Positions 51,851-61,341 of a stretch of DNA of 64,000 nt are shown in pieces. Position 1 is the stretch's first letter, and every line of letters starts with the position of its first letter. Both the position numbers and the translations under genes were made by a program. The stretch is from contig JAEZSE010000024.1 of NCBI GenBank assembly GCA_023421955.1, positions 62,001-126,000 on the forward strand, given 5' to 3'. The notes beneath the pieces are model-generated. The model was not told the origin of the DNA and searched no databases. It saw only the letters and a list, made by a program, of their open reading frames with translations. This DNA comes from Bacillota bacterium (GTDB lineage: Bacteria; Bacillota; Clostridia; Christensenellales; UMGS416).

Positions 51851-53143
51851 ATGCCTAAGATTGTATTAATCGGAGCTGGCAGTGCCGTTTTCGCCCAAAA
51901 GCTCATAGGAGACTGCTTTTGTACTCCCTCCCTTCGCGACTCGGAGATTGCGTTGGTGGACATAGACGAGGAGCGCCTCGAGATGTCAGAAACCATTATT
52001 CGCACACTCAACGACAACATCAACGAGGGGCGTGCTACCGTTCGAGCCTATACCGATCGCCGGATGGCCTTGCCAAGGGCAAACTATGTACTCGTATCCA
52101 TCAGCGTGGGTGCTCCCGAGCCCTATGTGCTACAAGACTCACTAATCCCGCTTAGATATGGTTTGAAGCAAACCTTTGCCGACACACTTGGTATCGGCGG
52201 GTTGTTCCGTGGGCTTCGGAATATGCCCACGGTGATCGACATCGCAAACGACGTGATGGAGCTTTGCCCCGATGCCTGGATCTTGAATTATACCAACCCC
52301 ATGTGTATGATCGCGGGTGCGATGGCACATACCGGTGTGAAGGTTGTGGGCTTATGCCACAGCGTGCAGATCCTGGTGAGCGATCTGCTTTCTGGCCTTG
52401 GCATGAGTTGTACCGATGTGCTCTCCAAAATCGCCGGCATTAATCACCAGTCGTGGCTACTGGAAATTTCCCGCAACGGTGTCGATCTTTATCCAGAGAT
52501 CCGGGAGCGGGCAGCCCGCCGCCCCAAACCGCACAACGATATGGTGCGGTACGATATCATGGAGAAATTCGGCTATTATGTTACAGAATCCAGCAACCAT
52601 ATGAGCGAGTATGTGCCCTACTATATTAAGCAGAGTTATCCGGAGCTGTTGGAGCAGTTCAATATCAACACCAACATAATCCCCGTCTGGAAGCAATGGC
52701 GGGCCGATTACTGGGGAAAAGCAAAAGATGCCGCAAACGCCTCCTTGCTTCACCACCAGCGATCTGACGAGTTTGCCAGCCACATCATGGAGGCAATGGA
52801 GACCCATTCACTTTATAAGATAAATGCCAATGTGCCAAACCATGACCTGATCAACAATTTGCCCCGGGAATCCATCGTGGAGGTGCCTTGCCTGGTGGAC
52901 GGTAACGGTATCACCCCCTGCCACATGGGCAACCTGCCTCCACAGCTAGCGGCACTGAACCGCTGCAGCATCAACGTGCAGCTTCTGGCGGTGGAAGCAG
53001 CACTGACGCACAAACGGGAGCACATCTATCACGCAGCTCTGCTTGATCCGCACACATCGGCGGAACTACCTGCAGATAGGATTATTGAGTTGTGCGATGA
53101 GATGATAGAATTGAACCAACCCTGGTTATGGGATTATGAATAG
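51851..53143 (+). CDS. GH4 glycosidase, CHSV type (alpha-galactosidase-like)
   Basis: 430 residues. IVLIGAGSAVFAQKL, LNYTNPM, CHSVQ and AGINHQSW are the GH4 NAD+ and metal blocks. The CHSV motif is that of MelA-type alpha-galactosidases, unlike the CHGV of the divergent neighbour, so the pair likely attacks different glycosidic bonds. ATG 51851 is preferred over 51845 because AAGGTGAG lies at better distance. The last 10 bases overlap the end of the convergent LysR gene. Confidence 0.85.
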   Translation: MPKIVLIGAGSAVFAQKLIGDCFCTPSLRDSEIALVDIDEERLEMSETIIRTLNDNINEGRATVRAYTDRRMALPRANYVLVSISVGAPEPYVLQDSLIPLRYGLKQTFADTLGIGGLFRGLRNMPTVIDIANDVMELCPDAWILNYTNPMCMIAGAMAHTGVKVVGLCHSVQILVSDLLSGLGMSCTDVLSKIAGINHQSWLLEISRNGVDLYPEIRERAARRPKPHNDMVRYDIMEKFGYYVTESSNHMSEYVPYYIKQSYPELLEQFNINTNIIPVWKQWRADYWGKAKDAANASLLHHQRSDEFASHIMEAMETHSLYKINANVPNHDLINNLPRESIVEVPCLVDGNGITPCHMGNLPPQLAALNRCSINVQLLAVEAALTHKREHIYHAALLDPHTSAELPADRIIELCDEMIELNQPWLWDYE

Positions 53144-54075
53144 TTGGTAGGCGGTTGTGCTTCCAGCTTGTTATATTGTTTAAGCAACTGAATAAAAGTT
53201 CTAGCTTCGCGTGGTAAGTCGAAACCCTTGCGATAAGCGATGCCGAGTGTTTTTTTCAAAACTGGCTTGCCAATATGGAAAAAAAGCGCCTTGTCAGAAA
53301 CATCATAATCTGGCAAGAAGAGCTCCGAAGTAATACCGGCACCCAACCCGCCTATCACCATCTGCAGCGTAGAGCCGGATCCCAGCGTGGTAAGTGAGAC
53401 CGGCGGCGAGATGCGCGCCTGCGTAAAGGCTTCCTCGGCGTATTGTCGCAGACGGGAGTCCTGATGGGGTAGCACGAACTTGGTGTCGGCCAGCATTTTC
53501 AGATCAAACCAAGGGTATGCCATGTTGGGAGATTCTAGTGCCTCACCAGCTAGCGGGTGGTTGCGCGGCAGTACCAGCAGCACATATTCTCTTTTGATGG
53601 GCTGGTAGATGAGTTCATTTTTAGCCTGCGGAGGCGGGGTGACGCAAAGTGTTAAATCACCGGAAAGCAGGCTGCGCTCCGCTACCCAAACGAGTTGCTC
53701 CTCGATGGCCAGATTGCTGTCAGGATGTATCGCTTTAAATTCGTTAATAATCTTTGGCAGGCTCAATTTGGTCAGATTTGAACAGATCCCAATGTTTATG
53801 CTGCTCTCCTTGGTACGCTTCAGTCGCTCTATCTTTTCATCCAGTGCTTGCTTCTGTTCATTGACCACCTTGGCATAACTAACAAAGTATTCACCGGCCT
53901 TTGTGATATACAATTTATTGTTACGCCGCTCAAATAACGTGATGCCAATTCGTGATTCCAAATTGATCAGAAATTTGCTGAGTGCTGGTTGCGACAGATA
54001 GAGTTCTTCTGATGCCCTCGAAATACTCTTGCTTCTAGCGATGGCCAAGATGTATTCGACTTCTTTCGAGTTCAT
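53134..54075 (-). CDS. LysR-family transcriptional regulator
   Basis: 313 residues: N-terminal winged HTH (ILAIARSKSISRASEELYLSQPALSKFLINLESRIGITLFER) and a LysR substrate-binding domain of two lobes. The ATG at 54075 has GAGGTGG just upstream. It is divergent from the ABC transporter operon and convergent with the CHSV GH4 gene, so it probably regulates one or both in response to a sugar-derived effector. LysR rather than AraC/YesN control is uncommon for an LplB-type importer. Confidence 0.92.
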   Translation of the reverse strand: MNSKEVEYILAIARSKSISRASEELYLSQPALSKFLINLESRIGITLFERRNNKLYITKAGEYFVSYAKVVNEQKQALDEKIERLKRTKESSINIGICSNLTKLSLPKIINEFKAIHPDSNLAIEEQLVWVAERSLLSGDLTLCVTPPPQAKNELIYQPIKREYVLLVLPRNHPLAGEALESPNMAYPWFDLKMLADTKFVLPHQDSRLRQYAEEAFTQARISPPVSLTTLGSGSTLQMVIGGLGAGITSELFLPDYDVSDKALFFHIGKPVLKKTLGIAYRKGFDLPREARTFIQLLKQYNKLEAQPPTNYS

Positions 54076-54135
54076 AACCACCTCGTAAGAATTAGATGTA
54101 TAACTCATGGATATGATGATATAACAATTCGGTAT

Positions 54136-54164
54136 TTGTGCCTGTTGTACAAGTCAATTATAAT
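54136..54164 (+). promoter_or_regulatory. Promoter of the sugar ABC transporter operon
   Basis: TTGTGC (54136-54141), 17-base spacer, TATAAT (54159-54164). Transcription would begin near 54171, leaving a 106-base leader that contains the inverted repeat at 54186-54257. Confidence 0.7.
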
Positions 54165-54185
54165 CCGGGTGTAAGAAATGTCAAC

Positions 54186-54257
54186 TTGAACTCAGGCATG
54201 TGACTGAATGGCGGATGGCTTCCAGCTCGTTAAGAAAGACGCATAACCTGAGTTCAA
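54186..54257 (+). repeat. Spaced 11-bp inverted repeat in the ABC operon leader
   Basis: TTGAACTCAGG (54186-54196) and CCTGAGTTCAA (54247-54257) are perfect complements 50 bases apart, ending 19 bases before the ATG. In RNA they could close a long hairpin; as DNA they could be two half-sites. Confidence 0.6.
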
Positions 54258-54276
54258 TTGTTTGCGAGGTAACGTT

Positions 54277-55215
54277 ATGGCTGTATCAACAACCAGAAAA
54301 CACCGCTTTGCCCAGACAGGCTGCATCTTGAAAAAGCAACTCGGACTACAGGTGATGGTGCTGATCGGCATGGGGTTTATCGTCTTTTTCCATTTCGTGC
54401 CCATTTATGGCATCCAGCTGGCCTTCAAGGAGTTGCTGCCCGGCAAGGGCATCTGGGAAAGCCCATGGGTGGGCTTGAAACACTTCCGTGACTTCTTTAA
54501 CTCCGGCTATTTCGGCCAGGTCATGGGCAACACCGTCGCATTGAGCATGCTGAAAATTGTTTTTGCCTTCCCCGCGCCGATCATCTTCGCTCTGCTGGTG
54601 AGCGAGATATCCTCCCTTCGCGCGCGGTCAGTTATCCAGGGCGTCACCTATATGCCTCATTTCCTGTCCTGGGTCATCCTCTACGGCATCGTGGCTTCCA
54701 TTCTGGCCCGCGATGGTGGATCTTTGAACTCGGTGCTGCAGGAGCTGGGGCTGATCAAGGAGCCCGTACATTATTTGGCCAGCACGAAGATATTCTGGCC
54801 GCTCATGATCCTGCTGGATATCGCCAAGGAAACTGGCTGGAGCACAATCATCTATATGGCGGCCATCGCCGGCGTTGACCCGCAGCTTTTTGAGGCTGCC
54901 AAGGTGGACGGCGCCAGCCGCCTAAGGCAAGTGGTTACCATTACGCTGCCCTCAATGCTGCCGGTCATTATCACACTGCTGATACTGCGTGTGGGTGCCA
55001 TATTGGATGCCGGGTTTGATCAATTGCTGGTTTTCCGCAACAACATCGTGTTCGACCAGGCCAATATCATTGACATTTATGTGATGGACACTGGCATTGC
55101 GCAGGGGCGGTTCGGATATGCCACGGCGGTGGGGCTTTTTAAAAGCATGATCGGGTTCGCTATGGTGTTCTCGGCAAACAAGGTTGCCAACAAGTTCGGC
55201 CAGGGGCTATGGTGA
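54277..55215 (+). CDS. Sugar ABC permease, LplB type
   Basis: 312 residues, six membrane segments, binding-protein-dependent permease with the EAA loop EAAKVDGASRLRQVVTITLPSM. The pattern FVPIYGIQLAFKELLPGKGIW and GRFGYATAVGLFKS are typical of LplB/YtcP-group transporters (COG4209) for oligosaccharides, often from pectin or hemicellulose. GAGGTAAC precedes the ATG. The ATPase subunit is not encoded nearby; such systems usually share a general MsmK-type ATPase. Confidence 0.92.
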   Translation: MAVSTTRKHRFAQTGCILKKQLGLQVMVLIGMGFIVFFHFVPIYGIQLAFKELLPGKGIWESPWVGLKHFRDFFNSGYFGQVMGNTVALSMLKIVFAFPAPIIFALLVSEISSLRARSVIQGVTYMPHFLSWVILYGIVASILARDGGSLNSVLQELGLIKEPVHYLASTKIFWPLMILLDIAKETGWSTIIYMAAIAGVDPQLFEAAKVDGASRLRQVVTITLPSMLPVIITLLILRVGAILDAGFDQLLVFRNNIVFDQANIIDIYVMDTGIAQGRFGYATAVGLFKSMIGFAMVFSANKVANKFGQGLW

Positions 55216-55227
55216 GTGAGGGAGCAT

Positions 55228-56157
55228 ATGGGAATGGAGTTGAAACCGGCCATTACGGTGGCCCGCAAGAACAGAATAAAGAAAACACTTGGCGAGAGGG
55301 TTTTTACCTCTGTGAACTGCACTTTTATGGTGTTGGTATGCGTTATGACAATCTACCCGTTTATCAACACGCTGGCCCTTTCCTTCAACGAAGGCCCGGA
55401 TGCGCTGAGAGGCGGCATCTATTTCTTCCCCAGGGTTTTCACCTTGCAGAATTATGAAAATATCTTCTCCGACAACACCGTCCTGCTGGCATACGGCATC
55501 ACCGTATTGCGAACGGTGCTTGGAGTGTTTCTGTCGCTGATTGTAACGGGCATTATAAGCTACGGCTTGTCGAAACCCTATCTGATGTTCCGAAAGGGGT
55601 ATATGCTGATCTGCGCCTTTGGCATGATATTCAACGCAGGACTAATTCCTGTCTACATGCTCTATAAAGACGTGGGCCTGCTTAACAACTTCCTGGTTTA
55701 CATCCTACCGTCGGCTGTCAGCATCTGGAACATGATATTGATGAAAACGTTCTTTGAGCGGCTGCCTGCTGAATTGGAGCAGTCGGCGATGATCGACGGG
55801 GCCAATACGTTTCAAATATTCATCAAGATCATTATACCGGTCTCCATGCCGATCATCGCGACGATCTGCATTTTCAACGGTGTGTATCAGTGGAACGCAT
55901 GGTTCGACGCTTATATGTTCAACACGCGCCGGCCGGAATTGCACCCCATACAGACCTATCTGTACAAGGTAATTGCGCTGTCGCAAGCCAACGCCAACAG
56001 CGGCGTAGAGGATGAACTTCTTGCAAGGCTCAAGGTGAATGTGACGACACTTCGGGCAGCTACGGTAATAATCACCATCGTGCCTATCCTGTCAATTTAC
56101 TCCATTTTCCAGAAGTATTTTATTCAAGGCACCATGGTTGGGTCTTTGAAGGGATAA
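55228..56157 (+). CDS. Sugar ABC permease, YtcP/LplC type
   Basis: 309 residues, six membrane segments (COG0395). The EAA-type loop reads LEQSAMIDGANTFQIFIKIIIP, and the C-terminus KYFIQGTMVGSLKG is a family mark. The start codon is taken as ATG 55228 with GAGGGAG upstream; GTG 55216 and ATG 55234 are possible. Pairs with the preceding permease. Confidence 0.92.
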   Translation: MGMELKPAITVARKNRIKKTLGERVFTSVNCTFMVLVCVMTIYPFINTLALSFNEGPDALRGGIYFFPRVFTLQNYENIFSDNTVLLAYGITVLRTVLGVFLSLIVTGIISYGLSKPYLMFRKGYMLICAFGMIFNAGLIPVYMLYKDVGLLNNFLVYILPSAVSIWNMILMKTFFERLPAELEQSAMIDGANTFQIFIKIIIPVSMPIIATICIFNGVYQWNAWFDAYMFNTRRPELHPIQTYLYKVIALSQANANSGVEDELLARLKVNVTTLRAATVIITIVPILSIYSIFQKYFIQGTMVGSLKG

Positions 56158-56316
56158 CATTCCCTCATGCGAGCAAGGCCGGCTGGCTGGCGGGGGGCGG
56201 ACGAAAGCCCTCAAACCAGTGGGTCTTTGGTTTCGCATAGACTGGAGGTGATCGGGAAATTAACCGCAGGTATGTCAATGGGGATCAACTACCTAATTAG
56301 AAAGGGGTATGGAAAG

Positions 56317-57945
56317 ATGAAGAGCCATGGAACCATGAAGTTACTGAGCGTATTGGCGGCGTTAATGATGCTGCTGGCAGCCTGCACGACAAACTCCGCA
56401 AGTCCGTCCGCTGTAGCCACAGAGGCCCCGAAGACCTCCGAGGCAGCCAAGACTGATGCGGCGGCGCCCACAACCGAGGCATTGAAGACCGTGGAAGTTG
56501 ACTTTATGTGGATGTCGGCGACCTGGAAGCCGGTCACATGGGGCAATGATCCGGTGACGAAGAAGATGACGGAAAAGACCGGTGTGACGTTTAAGTGTTC
56601 CGCACCCAGCGGTGATGCGGATCAGATCGCAAACGTGATGCTGGTGTCCGGCGATTATCCCTCTACAATGTGCATGGGTGCCGGCGCTACTTTTGATAAG
56701 TATGTGTCTGCCGGTGCATTTGTGGCTGTCAACGACCTGGCTGCGCAGTACAACTTCCCCGGCATCATGGAGCAAATTCCCCAAAAGTCACAGAAGGTGT
56801 ATCGCAGCGATGATGGCAAGCTCTACGGTGTGCCCAGTTGGTTCAGCGACGACGGGTTCGGCACCTGTGGCGATGGCCTGGTTGTGCGCAACGACCTCTA
56901 CAAGGGCAACGGCTCGCCGAAGTTCGCCACACTGGACGAGTATTACAATTACTTGGTAAGCATTAAGAACGCCAACCTGACCATCAACGGCATCCCGGTG
57001 TGGCCCATGGCCTTCTATATGACCAGTACAAACTTGAACATAGTGGGCGAAGTGGCCAACCTTTATGGCTCCAACATCATGGGCTACAAGTATTACAACA
57101 CAGCCAACAAGCGCGTGGAGTTGTCTCTGAGGTCACCGGAGATTGTCAAGGCGCTCACTTTCTTGAACAAGTGCTATACCAATGGCATGATCGACCCCGA
57201 ATGCTTCACCTTCGACCGCACCAAGTTCGACGAGGCTTTCTGCACCGGCAAGTACGCCACAGTTATGGGCAATTATTGGGCGTTGTGGAACGCTGACGCA
57301 GCGCTTAAAGCAATCAACCCGGACATGTACTACACCGTGATCGACGCCCCGCAGGGTGCGTCAGGCGTGAAGCAGTACTATGGGTTCTATGATACCGCTG
57401 GCAATATGAGCTTTGAGGTGACGAAGAACTGCAAGGAACCGGAAGCCGTTACACGCTTTATTGATTACTTCCTCAGCGATGAGGGTAACATTCTAGACTT
57501 TTACGGTGTAGAAGGCCAGACGATGGAATTCAGGGATGGCAAGCCTTACCTGATGGACGGCGTATATGAAGCAAAACTCGCCGACTTTGACGGTTACGGT
57601 AAAAAGACCGGCGTGCGTGTATTCGACGTGATGATGGACGCTACCTGGAACTGGGAGCGCAATGTCGAATCAGAGGTTCGCTCGGCAAACCGCTCAATGG
57701 TCATGAAGTATGCGTTTGACGGTACTTATCTTAAGGCGCTGTCGGTTGATTCCTCCACCGATATGGGCATTCTCAACGCCGAAATCTCCGCGAACCTGGT
57801 TGCAGAGTTCACCAAGATCATCCTTACCAAGGACAGCAACCAGATCGAGGCAATGGTCAAGGCGCTGCTCAAGAACTATGAGGACAAGGGGCTTTCCAAG
57901 TTGGAGGACGAGTGGTCGGCACAATACGCTAAGCTGATCAACTGA
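56317..57945 (+). CDS. Extracellular solute-binding lipoprotein of the sugar ABC system
   Basis: 542 residues with a lipoprotein signal (LLAACTTN, Cys at about 23), a Ser/Ala/Thr-rich linker, and a large family 1 binding-protein fold (LipO/YtcQ-like, COG1653), longer than maltose-binding types as usual in this group. It starts ATG 56317 after AGAAAGGGG. A 159-base gap follows the permease. Followed by a hairpin that may keep its mRNA more abundant than that of the downstream enzymes. Confidence 0.88.
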   Translation: MKSHGTMKLLSVLAALMMLLAACTTNSASPSAVATEAPKTSEAAKTDAAAPTTEALKTVEVDFMWMSATWKPVTWGNDPVTKKMTEKTGVTFKCSAPSGDADQIANVMLVSGDYPSTMCMGAGATFDKYVSAGAFVAVNDLAAQYNFPGIMEQIPQKSQKVYRSDDGKLYGVPSWFSDDGFGTCGDGLVVRNDLYKGNGSPKFATLDEYYNYLVSIKNANLTINGIPVWPMAFYMTSTNLNIVGEVANLYGSNIMGYKYYNTANKRVELSLRSPEIVKALTFLNKCYTNGMIDPECFTFDRTKFDEAFCTGKYATVMGNYWALWNADAALKAINPDMYYTVIDAPQGASGVKQYYGFYDTAGNMSFEVTKNCKEPEAVTRFIDYFLSDEGNILDFYGVEGQTMEFRDGKPYLMDGVYEAKLADFDGYGKKTGVRVFDVMMDATWNWERNVESEVRSANRSMVMKYAFDGTYLKALSVDSSTDMGILNAEISANLVAEFTKIILTKDSNQIEAMVKALLKNYEDKGLSKLEDEWSAQYAKLIN

Positions 57946-57976
57946 GTCCTGCATACACTGCACAACAACTAGCCGA

Positions 57977-58001
57977 TGCCCGGCCCATGTCGGGTCGGGC
58001 A
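57977..58001 (+). terminator. Intercistronic hairpin after the solute-binding gene
   Basis: TGCCCG (57977-57982) / CGGGCA (57996-58001) with inner CCC/GGG. No T-run; a likely partial terminator or RNA-stabilising stem. Confidence 0.5.
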
Positions 58002-58092
58002 CCGGTTCTCTCATTGGCTGGCCGTACAAAGGACATTCATCAAATGTAGTTCAAATGATTTAAATGACCTTGGCCAGAAAGGAGGCACAAAG

Positions 58093-59469
58093 ATGATTTC
58101 GGAGAAGAATTTCGTGTTGGGGATCGCGCCCACGCGCAGGAAGATGTATAACCCCTCCTTCACCCACGCAAATCGGAAAGCCGTACTGGAGCAAACGGCG
58201 GAGCTGGTGGCGGGGCTGCCCGTCACACTGGTGGGCATTGAATGGTTGAACGACGAGGGGATCCTGGTGGATCTGGAAGACGTGCAGAAGGTTGAGGAGC
58301 ATTTCCGCCGTGCTAAGGTGGATGCGGTGTTTATGCCACACTGCAATTTCGGCTCTGAGGAAGTGGTGGGCAAGCTGGGAAAGGCGATGGGCAAACCCTT
58401 TCTGCTGTGGGGCGGACGGGATGACGCACCGCCACCCGATCGGGCCATGCGCCAAACCGACACACAATGCGGACTCTTTGCAAGCAGTAAGGCGCTGCAG
58501 CGCTACGGTGTACCCTTTACCTACATCGAAAATTGCAGACCGGAGGAAGAGGCATTCCGGCAGGGATTTTTGGATTTTCTGCGGTCTGCAGCGGCTGCGA
58601 AAGCCTTTCATACCACCCGAGTAGGCCAGATCAGCCTCCGGCCTAAACCGTTTTTAAGCGTGATTGTGAATGAAAGCGAGCTGCTGGAGCGATTTGGCAT
58701 CGAAGTGGTGCCAGTGCAGGGCGTGGAAATCGTCGCAAAGATCACCGATTTCCTGGCCTCTCGCAAGGAGGATGTGCGCCAACGCGTAGAAGACATCCGG
58801 GGCAAGATGGATTGTGCCACGATGGATGGCGAGGCGATGGAAAAAATAGCTGCCACAGAACTCGCCATCGCTGACACCGCCGCCGAATACGGCTGTAATG
58901 TGATGGCCAGCGAGTGCTGGGTGACCTATGGCAAATCATTCGGTATCCGGCCTTGCTTTCTGTTTGGCGACTTGATCGACCGGGGGCTCATTACGGCCTG
59001 CGAGACTGACATCTGCGGCGCGGTCACGATGCGCATGCTGAAGGCCGCCACGCTAGGCAGCGGCCTGCCCTTTCTGGCCGACCTCACAGTGCGGCACCCC
59101 ACCAACGACAATGCCGAGCTATTGTGGCACTGTGGCCCATTTCCGCAATCGCTTGCCCGCCAACCGGAAAAGCGCGAGCTCATCCGCTTTACGGGCCACT
59201 GGGAGCTAAAGCACGGCCCCATCACCGTGGCGCGCTTCGACGGCATCTGTGGCGATTACAAGCTGTTTGCTGGCGAAGGCCGGGGGGTGGAAGGCCCGGC
59301 GACCAACGGCAACTATGTGTGGCTTGAGGTGGACAACTGGGTAAAGTGGGAGAAGAAATTCATCTATGGCCCCTACATCCACCATGTTGCCTGTATGCAC
59401 GGCAACTGGACCGGTGTGCTGGAGGAAGCCTGCAAATATCTGGGCGGCGTAGCGCTGGACCGGCCATAA
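58093..59469 (+). CDS. L-fucose/L-arabinose isomerase-family sugar isomerase
   Basis: 458 residues of the FucI/AraA-like fold (COG2407 group): VGIEWLNDEGIL and MPHCNFGSEEVVG early, ASECWVTYGKSFGIRPCF and ETDICGAVTMRML in the middle, and HVACMHGNW near the end. These proteins interconvert aldoses and ketoses with a divalent metal bound by Glu, Asp and His. COG2407 members act on various hexoses and deoxyhexoses, so the substrate is not fixed by sequence. GAAAGGAGG precedes the ATG; first enzyme of the cluster. Confidence 0.8.
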   Translation: MISEKNFVLGIAPTRRKMYNPSFTHANRKAVLEQTAELVAGLPVTLVGIEWLNDEGILVDLEDVQKVEEHFRRAKVDAVFMPHCNFGSEEVVGKLGKAMGKPFLLWGGRDDAPPPDRAMRQTDTQCGLFASSKALQRYGVPFTYIENCRPEEEAFRQGFLDFLRSAAAAKAFHTTRVGQISLRPKPFLSVIVNESELLERFGIEVVPVQGVEIVAKITDFLASRKEDVRQRVEDIRGKMDCATMDGEAMEKIAATELAIADTAAEYGCNVMASECWVTYGKSFGIRPCFLFGDLIDRGLITACETDICGAVTMRMLKAATLGSGLPFLADLTVRHPTNDNAELLWHCGPFPQSLARQPEKRELIRFTGHWELKHGPITVARFDGICGDYKLFAGEGRGVEGPATNGNYVWLEVDNWVKWEKKFIYGPYIHHVACMHGNWTGVLEEACKYLGGVALDRP

Positions 59470-59492
59470 ACGGTAAAGCGGAGGCGTTTAGC

Positions 59493-60452
59493 ATGGAATA
59501 TCGGGAATTGGGCCAAAGCGGTCTGACCGTGTCAGAGGTGTCTTTGGGTTGCTGGGTGACTGGCGGCGACTACTGGGGCGGTGCTGACGATGACCAGTCC
59601 ATCGCGGCGATCCGCAAGGCCGTGGATTGCGGCATCAACTTCATCGACACGGCGGAGCTGTATGGCAGGGGCCATTCGGAGGATATCGTGGGCCGGGCCA
59701 TCGCGGATCTGCGGCAGGATGTGCTGCTCTCCAGCAAGGTGTGGAAGACCAACATGAGCAAGGACATGGTGCCTGTGGCCTGCGAGGGCAGCTTGAAGCG
59801 GCTTGATGCGGACTGCATCGACGTTTACTTTATCCACTACCCCAGCGACGAAATCCCCATTGGCGAGACGATGGAGGCTATGGGGAAGCTCAAGAAAGAG
59901 GGCAAAATCCGCGCGATCGGTCTTTCCAACTTCACCGTGGCGCAGATAAGAGAAGCGATGCAATTCGGCACAGTTGACGTGATCCAGCCCTGCTACAGCC
60001 TGCTGTGGCGGGGCATAGAGGAAGATGTGTTGCCCTTCTGCTCGGAGCAGGGTATCGGCGTGGTGGCCTACAGTCCGCTGGCTCAGGGGCTTCTCACCGG
60101 TAAGTTCAAGCCCGGCGCCACGTTCCCTGCCGGTGACGGACGGGTGCGGACGCCATTGTTCCAACCGGGCACCTTGGAACGGTGCCTGGAAGTGGCCGAA
60201 GGGCTGCTTCCCTACGGCCGCAAGTACGGTAAGACGCAGGGCCAGGTGGCCATCAACTGGCTGACAGGCCGCGAGGGTGTCACCTCAGCCATCGTGGGGG
60301 CGCGCACGGCGAGTCAGGCCGAAGAAAATGCCGGAGCCGGAGGTTGGCGGCTGAGCGGCGAAGACGCTGCGGCAATCGACCGCATCGGCAGGGCGGTCAC
60401 CGATACGTTGCCGCACTATGTGAGCTTTTTTATGAACAAGGTGAAGGAATAG
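59493..60452 (+). CDS. Aldo/keto reductase
   Basis: 319 residues. The catalytic tetrad is visible as D52, Y57, K82 and H115 (FIDTAELYG, LLSSKVWKT, FIHYPS), with the NADPH-binding end SAIVGARTASQAEENAGA. Starts at ATG 59493 behind GCGGAGGCG. In this cluster it may reduce the aldehyde released by the aldolase, or oxidise or reduce the free sugar. Confidence 0.9.
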   Translation: MEYRELGQSGLTVSEVSLGCWVTGGDYWGGADDDQSIAAIRKAVDCGINFIDTAELYGRGHSEDIVGRAIADLRQDVLLSSKVWKTNMSKDMVPVACEGSLKRLDADCIDVYFIHYPSDEIPIGETMEAMGKLKKEGKIRAIGLSNFTVAQIREAMQFGTVDVIQPCYSLLWRGIEEDVLPFCSEQGIGVVAYSPLAQGLLTGKFKPGATFPAGDGRVRTPLFQPGTLERCLEVAEGLLPYGRKYGKTQGQVAINWLTGREGVTSAIVGARTASQAEENAGAGGWRLSGEDAAAIDRIGRAVTDTLPHYVSFFMNKVKE

Positions 60453-60462
60453 GAGGCATCCC

Positions 60463-61302
60463 ATGCCATTGGCAAATGTGGCGAAAATCCTGAAAGACGC
60501 GCAGGCCGGCGGATACGCCGTGGCCGCGTTCAACGTGTTCAACCTGGAAAGTATCACCTGGCTTGTGAAGGCTGCTGAAGCCGAGGGCTCGCCGGTGATC
60601 GCCATGCTTTATCCGGCATGTAATAAGCATGTGCCGGAGAGCACCTTCACGGCCATCGCCATCGACCTGGCCCGGCAAGCCAAGGTGCCGGTTGGCGTTC
60701 ACTACGACCACTGCGGCAGCTTTGATCAGATTATGGCGGCCATCGCCGCAGGGTTTTCATCGGTGATGATTGACGGCTCGGCGCTGCCTTATGAGGAAAA
60801 TGTGGCAATCACCACGGCCATCGCCCGAGCGGCTCACCCGATGGGTGTAACGGTAGAGGCCGAGCTGGGGCTGGTGGGGCGGGCCAGTAACCTGGACGAT
60901 TTCATCAACACCAGCCGCTACACCGAGCCCTCTGCCGCCGCTGATTTCGCCGCGCGCACCGGTGTGGACTCACTGGCGGTGGCCATCGGCAGCGCCCACG
61001 GCAACTATGTGGCCGAGCCGAAACTTGATCTTTCGCGCCTGGAGGAAATCCGCTCCATGGTCGCCACCCCGCTGGTGCTGCACGGCGGTTCCGGTATCCC
61101 CGAATCGCAGATCCGCGAGGCGGTGAAGCGCGGCATCACCAAGCTCAACATCGGCACTGAATTTGGCCAGGAGTCTTGGCGGCAGATCGAGGCGCTAGTG
61201 GGCGGCGAAAAATCTCCGGGCAGCCTGCTAAGCGCACTCATGCGCGTGGAGCCGGCCATGGTGGAGTATGTGCGCGCCAAGATCCGCCTACTACGGCCCT
61301 GA
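60463..61302 (+). CDS. Class II ketose-phosphate aldolase (FbaA/GatY family)
   Basis: 279 residues. Zinc ligands and catalytic residues are present: D82-H83 in HYDHCG, E134 in EAELG, H179 in SAHGNY and H207 in LHGGSG, plus NIGTE. The family cleaves fructose- or tagatose-1,6-bisphosphate or ketose-1-phosphates; CG after DH and SAHG instead of NVHG differ from housekeeping FbaA. Ten bases after the reductase; GGAGGC upstream. Confidence 0.9.
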   Translation: MPLANVAKILKDAQAGGYAVAAFNVFNLESITWLVKAAEAEGSPVIAMLYPACNKHVPESTFTAIAIDLARQAKVPVGVHYDHCGSFDQIMAAIAAGFSSVMIDGSALPYEENVAITTAIARAAHPMGVTVEAELGLVGRASNLDDFINTSRYTEPSAAADFAARTGVDSLAVAIGSAHGNYVAEPKLDLSRLEEIRSMVATPLVLHGGSGIPESQIREAVKRGITKLNIGTEFGQESWRQIEALVGGEKSPGSLLSALMRVEPAMVEYVRAKIRLLRP

Positions 61303-61341
61303 CCCACTCTCAATCACTTGACTTTCAAGGAGTGCATAGAT

